From Phlebopus portentosus (Eukaryota; Basidiomycota; Agaricomycetes; Boletales; Boletinellaceae), in NCBI GenBank assembly GCA_037892935.1, contig JAYXKI010000008.1, positions 1,116,001 to 1,180,000 of the forward strand: a stretch of DNA of 64,000 nt. The letters run 5' to 3'. Below the pieces are notes generated by a model that saw only the letters and a list, made by a program, of their open reading frames with translations, was not told where the DNA came from and ran no database searches. Shown here piece by piece: positions 56,912-64,000 of the stretch (position 1 is its first letter; each line of letters begins with the position of its first letter). A program made the translations under genes and the position numbers.

Positions 56912-58490
56912 TGTCGTTCAGATAACACATTGTATTTACTGTCCAATTAATCTATCCGTTTCTCTCACAGCCTCGTGCACTGATATTCGCATGTACGTAC
57001 GTCTAGTACTAGTCGCATAATCATGATCACTGAGGGACAAAGACGTCCCCTACTTCGTCGTCTCGCAAAAGCATTAATGTTGCTCTACTGCGGAGACCTA
57101 GATGTCCTTCTTTCCCGGCGGTACACTCTGAACGCTGAGTGCTGAACGCTGAAAGAACTTCTTTTCTTCGTCTTCGATTCCACACCCCGGCTTCGACATC
57201 TTCTATTCCTATTCAAAAAAAAAAAAAAAAAAAAGTCAAACTAGTCTGTTATCGCCCAACCCCACACACGTCTGCACCACCCCGTTTTCCATTACGCACG
57301 CACGACACGAAATTGATTCTTCTTCAGTCAATTCAATCCAAATCCAAACCTACCTGCTTCGTACTCGTGCTCTCAGTGCTCGGTCTCACTCTCAGTCTCG
57401 CTTCTTCAGCCTGCCTATCCGCCGGTCAGGCGATAATCCCTCAAAAAGAATTAATAAATCGCTCTCCTTTCTTTTTCTTTCTTTCTTTTTTTTTTTTTTA
57501 TATACATCTACGTCTACATGTGTGTTGCTTCCGTTGTTCGAACGAAAACACTTGAGCGTCTGGCACGGCATTCCATTCCATTCTATGAACTGAACTGAAC
57601 TGAATTGAATTAAATTTTTTTATTTTTTTTGGAAGGTGTGTGCAGACGTTCTCGGGGAGAAGGCTCCTCCGGATATCTCGAGAGTAACTTCTCCAAGTCC
57701 AAGTCCAAGTCCAAGTCCAAGTCCAAGCTGGATGATGGATGATGGATGACCTCGGATCAGACAGACTCCTTAACGTCCCCTCTTCGGCAGCCCGAAAACC
57801 GTCACTACTATTCGACTTACCCTTCCCACTTCTTGTACTCTACTGCACAACGCCCCTTTCTTCGCATGCACAGTGCTAGTGCTAGTGTATTCACTTATTC
57901 ACGTCTCTCCGCGTCCAGCCCTGTTATTTTTATCCATTTCAAATTGCTATGTACACGAGTGAAAACGGCCTATAGTGCAATATAGAAATAGTATTAATAT
58001 TAGTATAGTATAGTATAGCAGGACCGTGTTGAAATATCAATACCATCAAAAGCAAGGCAAGAATAACAAAATATTCCGATCCCAAGCTTCTGAGTCGAGT
58101 GATCAAGGCATGCCGGACCCCGCTACACGGCGGCGAAGAGGGGGGGGCAACACATCATGAGACTGACTGGTACTGGTACTTCTCTCGGAAGGACGGAAGG
58201 AAGGAAGGATGCATGAAGATGATGATATATGTCCTTATGGGACTCGCGCGTGCCCGCTCTGTCGCCCTGTGCTGTGCTATGTCGGATACGTACACCTAGC
58301 ATCCATGAGAGAAAACGATTTTTGGACAGAGATGCTCGAAATGATTTCGCTTTTTTGCTTAAAAGCTTCGGGGTGTGTCCCTCTTCTCTCACCTCGTCGT
58401 CTTCCTTCTTCCTCCCTCACACGCTCGACTTATTCCCCGTTCTTCCTGACCCTTCCCCGCTCTTCCCATCTCGCGCGCGAATCAAGGAAC
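56912..58490. other. Spacer with simple repeats, no gene seen
   Basis: Contains A19 (about 57216-57234) and T14 (about 57488) runs, tandem CCAAGT hexamers (57692-57727) and a GATGGATGAT duplication. The T/C-rich end near 58380-58490 is probably the leader of the thioesterase gene. Confidence 0.5.
57692..57727. repeat. Hexanucleotide repeat (CCAAGT)n, six units
   Basis: Six head-to-tail copies, non-coding. Confidence 0.9.
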
Positions 58491-60101
58491 ATGTCATCGT
58501 CAGCTCCGAACGCGCGTTCTCGAGCACATCTCATCATCCCGTCTTCCTCCTCCTCCTCTTCCTCCTCCTCCTCCTCTTCTTCCTCTTCCTCGTCGAATCC
58601 CAAACCCAAACCCACCCTCGGCACGACAGCCTGGGTCGAGCCCGACACGCTCCCGCGCGCGGACAGCGCGGCGCTCGAGCACCCCGACGCCTCGCGCATC
58701 GCGGGGAACGCACCGCCGCGCGCGAAGCAGCTCGCGCTCAACACGTTCGCGGCGTATGGCGTCGGAGACGCGGAGGCGTTTGGGCACGCGGCGGGGAGGA
58801 AGGTGCGGTTTGTGCGTATGGACGTTGCGAGTGATGGACGCGGACATGGAAATGCGAATGCGAATGCGAATGCGAGTGGGAGGAGAAGCGGGCGGGGAGC
58901 GGCTACGCCTAGAAGAGAAGGTGAGTAATTGTGGGAGAAGGTCAAAGTAATATCAATACTCACTCACTCACTCACTCACTCGCTCGCCCGCTCGCTCGCT
59001 CACCCAAAATCGAAGAATCCACCAAACCCAACGGACGCCCGGCGTCATCGGCCACAGCTACCGCAGTAGCAGAACTCACCGTCGACAAATGTACGTCCGT
59101 GATCTATGTGATTCCTCCCATGCGTACATGCGTACATGCGTGCATGTGCATAAGTACATATACCCCGTTCTCCCGTTCTCCCGTTCTTCGTCGAACGAGC
59201 CGAGCCGGGGGGGGGGGGGGGGGCGAACACCACATGCCGCATCGCACACCCCCAAAAACGCCTGGGTCGGAGAGATAAACTGACGAGAATTAACCCTCAC
59301 CCCACCCCACCCCACCCCACACAACACAACAGCGATGGTGAACGGGAACGGGATGATGCACGGCGGGTGCCTAGCCTATCTCATCGATAAGTGAGTCGAG
59401 TCTCTTCTTTTTTTTTCCAAAAAGTCTGTTATTCTATTAGCCTTCGTATTGGCATATCGGCGTACATACCATTTCTTTTTTTTTATTCCTATTCGCATTC
59501 GCATTCGCCTTAGCAGCTGCAGATCATTCCCATTTCCCGACCCTGGGATAATCTCACTATTAATTAGTACACATCATCCCGCACCACGCTGCATTGAATT
59601 GACTACTCACCGACTGATTGACTCTCTTCGTTGGCTGTTTTACGTACGTATAGCTGTGGGAGCGTCCCACTCGTCGTTCTTGGCGTGGTGCGAGGACGGA
59701 ATGGCGTCGGCGTCACGCAAGCGCTGAACATCCTCTTCCATGCACCTGCACCGCTGTACGTTCGAATTTCATTTCGAAAGCAGATTCCCTTCCCATCCCT
59801 TCCCATTCCCTTCCCATCCCTTTTCCGAAACCGTCGTCGCTGGCCCCCGTTCGTTACCCATGGAAGCTGACTGAAAGATATGTATGTCTAGCGGCTCGAG
59901 GTTGGAGATTACCAGCACGTCTTTAACGCTTGGAGGGCGGTCCATGACATCCCGATGCGAGGTGCGTTTCCTTCTCAAAGTGAAAGAACGAGTCGACTTG
60001 ACCGAAGCTCGCGTCTTCTTCTTCCTTGATAGATACTCAACAAAACGACAGGCCGCCTCGTCGCATCTGCCTTTTTAAACAAAATGGAGCCGAAATTGTG
60101 A
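58491..60101 (+). CDS. Hot-dog fold thioesterase (PaaI/4HBT superfamily)
   Basis: Likely hydrolyses an acyl-CoA thioester; substrate unknown. Exons 58491-58920, 59016-59090, 59333-59390, 59654-59755, 59892-59961 and 60033-60101 give 267 aa. The N terminus has a Ser run of about 18 and an Ala/Asn repeat from (GCGAAT)n. The catalytic-loop signature is VNGNGMMHGGCLAYLID, followed by GVTQALNILFHAPAP, SLTLGGRSMTSRCE and KTTGRLVASAFLNKM, the standard strand order of the hot-dog domain. No peroxisomal or mitochondrial signal is obvious. Introns hold CTCA, CCCCA and G12 runs, making splicing models sensitive to sequencing quality. Confidence 0.88.
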
Positions 60102-60114
60102 ATAGACGGAAAGA

Positions 60115-60118
<4 letters not shown>

Positions 60119-60148
<30 letters not shown>
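60119..60148. repeat. T30 homopolymer between convergent genes
   Basis: About 30 consecutive T between the thioesterase and HMG-CoA lyase stops; could serve either as poly-A signal context or be a retroposon tail remnant. No retroposon body seen. Confidence 0.9.
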
Positions 60149-60150
<2 letters not shown>

Positions 60151-60231
60151 GTTTTAACGTACTGTATTTGTTTGTATTGTATTGTACATATTGCACATTG
60201 TATGCTCTTCCCTCCCTAGATGCACTATCAT

Positions 60232-61509
60232 TCAGCCGTCGTGTATTACGCTTCTTCCTACGTCCGAATCGCCTTCTCTTTCTCCTTCTCTTTCTCCTTC
60301 TCTTTCGCCTTTCTCCTTCTCCTTCCCCTCTCGTCGAAGTTTCGCAGCATGATAAGCCCGCCCCGCACGACTCTCGTTCTGGCGCCCGAGCTGCTCCGAT
60401 ATCCAGAACCCGGTGTCGGCCAGTGAGGGGAGGTCTCCGGCGACTTCGAACCCGGAGTCCTGCAGCGCGTGCAGGACGTCCTCGGTCGCCACGTTCCCGC
60501 TCGCCCCGGGCGAATAGGGACACCCGCCCAGACCGGCGATGGACGAGTCGAAGGTCCGCACGCCGGCGGCGAGCGAGGCGAAGATGTTCGCTAAGGCGGA
60601 TCCGAAGGTATCGTGGAACTGGAGGGCAATGAGAAAAAAAAAAAAAAAGCGTTATGCGTTGAATTTTGGGCGACTCACATGTCCCTGATTAAATACTGTC
60701 AGACAAGACTTAAAATTATCTGAGAAAAACACCCACTGCTAGTTTCTTGACTGGAACCGAGCTTGCCACCACTGAGAGCATGTCAAGCACCGTTCCTGGC
60801 GTACCAGTTCCGGTCGTGTCTCCAAGGCTCACTTCATAGCACCCCATGTCGAGCAATGCACGACTCACGTCGCGCACGCGGTTATAGTCCACGCGTCCGC
60901 TATACGGGCATTTAATGACCACGCTGACGTAGCCGCGCACTCGCAGACCGGCCTTCGCAGCTCGTTCCGCAACAGGCGCGAGCCGTTCCAGCGATTCCCG
61001 CACGGTGCAATTCGTATTCGCACGGCAGAACGCGTCCGTCGCGGCAGTGAAGATGGCAATTTCGTCCGTCGGAGGCGGTGTACGTGTATCCGAGTTTGGA
61101 TACGAGTCGAGCAGGTTGAGCAGATCGTCTAGACCTCGCTCGTTCGGGACGAGGACGGGGTAATGCACGTCGGGAAGACGCTCCATGTGCGAGATAACGT
61201 CGGCGGTGCCTGCCATCTGTGCGCTTCATGAACGCGAGTGTCGCATGATGTGCATTCATTTGAAATTCTCACCTGAGGCACCCATTTGGGACTGACGAAG
61301 CTGCCGGACTCGATCGCCGTGAGACCTGCGCGTGCGAGCCTGTTTATGAGCTCGACCTTGACGGCGGGCGGGATGACAGTCTTCTCGTTCTGCAGGCCAT
61401 CGCGAGGTCCGACGTCGACGATGTTGACGAAGTTGGCGTGCTTTGGTGCTGTTGCGTAAGACCGTGTGTATGCGAACGGCCTGAGCCTTGCGAGCCGGTG
61501 TATGGTCAT
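60232..61509 (-). CDS. Hydroxymethylglutaryl-CoA lyase
   Basis: Splits HMG-CoA into acetyl-CoA and acetoacetate, the last step of leucine breakdown, in mitochondria. Exons 61273-61509, 60737-61216, 60679-60684 and 60232-60618 give 369 aa. The N terminus [19 protein letters not shown] is a presequence. Active-site blocks are [60 protein letters not shown] and [15 protein letters not shown] with the catalytic Cys. The GH of GHFHDT comes from a 6-nt exon. The C-terminal tail is a Glu/Gly/Lys/Arg repeat from a GA-rich run, probably variable. Divergent from ire1 by 269 bp. Confidence 0.95.
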
Positions 61510-61778
61510 GTCATGGATGGGGACAAGGTAGTGGTCCAAGTCAGTTGCCGAGGCACTGGAAGAAATTGTAATCGTGGGAACATTCTCACGATTAGAGACG
61601 TGTGAGCTTCATTTCTTAAAGCTTGCTCTTGCTCATTGCTCTCTACGACGACGACGACGACGACATAACAAACACGACTTTGACTCGCATTTCTACTCGA
61701 ACGTCTTGTTGTGACCAAAGGAGTCGCGCGCGTGTGTGTGCTCGTCGTGGCGACACCTAGGGCGGTGATGCGCATGCA
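61510..61778. promoter_or_regulatory. Divergent promoter HMG-CoA lyase / ire1
   Basis: 269 bp between divergent ATGs with a CGA/ACG trinucleotide run at about 61645-61665. Shared promoter inferred from spacing. Confidence 0.4.
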
Positions 61779-64000
61779 ATGAATCCGCTCTCTCGTCTAT
61801 CTAACGCCCTCTTGACCTCAATTACTCTCTTATCTGCATGCCTAGCCGAAAAGCTCGCCGTGCGAAACGTCGTTCGGGATAGACGAGTGTCCCTGGAGCC
61901 CGTCGAGCAGTACCATTTTATCCCGCCCGTACAGCCTTCCCATCGTCATCACGCAGGCCAGCAGGACCAGCTCGAGCTCGGGCTGCTCGACATATGCCTC
62001 GTCGCATCTGTAGATGGCCGATTCCATGCGCTGAACCGCTCGTCTGGCCAGGTGCTCTGGTCGATGGGTGCGTCCGCTGCCGCCGAGAACCCTGCTGCGC
62101 TCGGCCCTCTCGTTCGCACGCAGCACGCCGATCCGGACCCAATTCACGACGACGATGGCGAGTCCAAGGAGTTTTATGTTATCGAACCTCAGTCAGGGGA
62201 CATCTACGTTCTCCCGAAACCGGATGAGCCCTTACAACGACTACCTTTTTCAATGGCACAATTGGTGGATATGTCGCCCTTTGGATTCTCGGGAGATGAT
62301 GAACACCGTGTTTTCGTTGGGAAGAAGGAAACGTCGCTTTTGATCCTTGAACTCGAGACGGGCCGTTTGAAGGGCATGATCAATGCGAACTCGGAGTGTC
62401 CTTGGGATCCGTTTGATGATTTGAATTTAAATGGATCGAGCGAAGACGTGGACCTGGACGAACTGGACGGCACGAAGCCGCCCACAGTCAAATCGGTATC
62501 TACGGAAGTTCTCATCGGCAGAACAGGTATGTCCGCTATTCCTATACAAAACACACGCATGCCATTTCACATACAAAATCCAGACTATCACGTATCAATC
62601 CACACGAAACCTCGAAACCCATCCGAACCAAGACCGCCGGTGCAGAACCTGACCTTCTCAACATACGGACCAAACAACCAGGACCTCCCCGTGCAGTCGA
62701 CATACAGGCGCACGCCCGACGACATGTACATCCAGCCCACAGCGGCCGGCGAGATCATGTCCTTCCGCACGTCGACCAGCGAGCGAGCGACGTCGGTACC
62801 GTTATGGGGCGTGATGTTCAAGAGCCCCATCGTCGCGGTCTTCGATATCCTGCAAGCCCCCAATCGCCCGAGTCCGATGGCTTTGCTGCAGCCTCAGCCC
62901 CGTCTGCAGGACTTCATACCCAACTTCTCGAGCGAGCTCGACTCGACGTACGTTGGTATCATCCCGGAGAACCGAGCGCTGTATGCGTTAAGCCCGGAAC
63001 ACTTCCCTCTTGCGATATTCGCGCAGCCGAATTATAACTTTGCGGGGAAGAGGAGATTGACGATTGGTGGGTCGACTGGCTACAACCCAGATGCCGAGGA
63101 CCCGGAGCGGGACATTCCTCTCAGCGTTGACGACTTGACGCGTCTGCTCAAGGAGAAGTCTCGGTGTACGAATGGGAAATGGGATCGCTCGTGCGTCATT
63201 GGGTCGCGTCCCGTCGCTGCCGCCGGTCAGAGCCGCCTCAGTCGTCTTCTGCCGGACCGTCCATACGAAGAGCAAGTTCCCAATGAACCCGATACACCTC
63301 TACACTTTGCTTCAGGATCCGCTGGGATTGGGAATGCCAGCCAACCACCAGCGATTGGGAACGAGCAGGTTGGGAGCGAGCAAGCGAGGACGCTGGGTGG
63401 GAGCGTGATGGCGCTTGCGGTCTTCCTGGTCGGTCTGTGGTACATCATGCGAAAGTCCAAGACCGTGCGAGAACAGCGCACGCGGTCAATAGACAGTACC
63501 GTGGCATCAGAAGTCTCTGCGGACGCGGGACAACCGGAGCAGTCTCGAGTCAATGTTGTCGACTTTGCAGAGTCAAAACCTTTACCCGCGCTCCCAGACT
63601 CTACCCCTCCTGAAGGTCTCGCTAACTATTCATCATCTAATTCTGACGACTTCATCATGGTCCCTCATCCTGCTAAGCCCCCTTCACCTCTCGAAGCTCC
63701 AGATTCTAAGCCCATTCCAACAGAAGCTGCGGAAGACATAGACGGCGATGACGATAGTGGGAATGAAGGCGATAATGCAGGTGCGGTGGGAAAGAAGAGG
63801 GGACAAGGCGAAGAAAGCGAGGGAAGAAAAATAAAGGGAAGGCTCCTGCAAACGATGATGCACCCGCTGGAGATGCGGAGGACGGAGCGGAGGATGGTAA
63901 TGGGGAGGTCATCCCTCCCGTTCCATCGCCCGCCACTGTTTTGACCTCGTCGCCGTCGGGGCAAGGCGCCCCTCCATCACAACAGCTTGTGGTATCAGAA
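61779..64000 (+). CDS. ire1: ER stress sensor kinase/RNase Ire1, N-terminal part (3' truncated)
   Basis: Senses unfolded proteins in the ER lumen; its off-window kinase and RNase domains splice the HAC1/XBP1-type mRNA. Visible: signal peptide (LLTSITLLSACLAEK), a PQQ-like lumenal propeller with DICLVASVDGRFHALNRSSG, FYVIEPQSGDIYVLPK, PLWGVMFKSPIVAVFDIL, and YVGIIPENRALYALSPEHFP, then one membrane helix (VMALAVFLVGLWYIMRK) and an acidic Ser/Pro linker. Intron 62527-62583 is in frame and lacks stops, so it can be overlooked. At A5 63827-63831 the frame shifts: the linker continues sensibly (GKAPANDDAPAGDAEDG) only with one extra A. Otherwise the frame would end at 63944. Coding continues beyond 64000. 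Confidence 0.92.

Noticed and set aside
58430..58963. 177-codon minus-strand frame with a Glu run
   Set aside because: Mirror of the Ser run and GC-rich first exon of the thioesterase.
58965..59000. CTCA/CTCG tandem repeat as a possible CRISPR-like or regulatory array
   Set aside because: Simple 4-nt microsatellite within a thioesterase intron; no spacers.

Overview
The window looks like nuclear DNA of a filamentous basidiomycete, most likely a mushroom-forming Agaricomycete. Genes carry many short introns (mostly about 45-80 nt), lie on both strands, and are separated by compact spacers. A DUF6534 membrane protein and a tiny Cys-rich protein of mushroom type support this. I found no rRNA, tRNA, CRISPR array, bacterial operon or virus. 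Most genes cross several frames, so I joined exons by hand. Where the joined exons form a multiple of three and give a continuous family-like protein, confidence is high.

Left third (1-19249): the 3' part of a histidine acid phosphatase (phytase family); a Ser-rich orphan; a 602-bp hAT-type non-autonomous transposon with an exact 8-bp target duplication; a DUF6534 membrane protein; a 106-aa orphan; AP-1 mu (vesicle sorting at the Golgi/endosome); a vacuolar-type PQ-loop transporter; GAR transformylase (purine synthesis); and threonine synthase.

Middle (19250-48288): a decayed-looking stretch, a large coiled-coil orphan, tRNA-dihydrouridine synthase 3 divergently paired with the U3 snoRNP protein Rrp9 (both RNA biogenesis, 218-bp shared promoter), a GPH/sucrose-type sugar transporter, a DUF1688/URC4 protein (uracil catabolism), a 79-aa Cys-rich protein, histidinol phosphatase, Spo7 (regulator of the lipin phosphatase Nem1), a secretory single-pass orphan, and ETF-ubiquinone oxidoreductase.

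Right part (48753-64000): an orphan coiled-coil protein, mitochondrial ferredoxin Yah1, an F-box/WD40 ubiquitin ligase adaptor divergent from an Asterix/PAT-complex subunit, a hot-dog thioesterase, HMG-CoA lyase, and the lumenal half of the ER stress sensor Ire1, cut by the window end.

Most of this is housekeeping. The unusual layer is structural: five introns that only work with GC-AG borders, internal coding micro-exons of 5 and 6 nt, and four genes whose frame is short by exactly one nucleotide (two at homopolymers). The last pattern suggests residual assembly errors rather than decay. I see no convincing new multi-gene system; the best novelty candidates are the hAT element, the Cys-rich protein and the 106-aa orphan.
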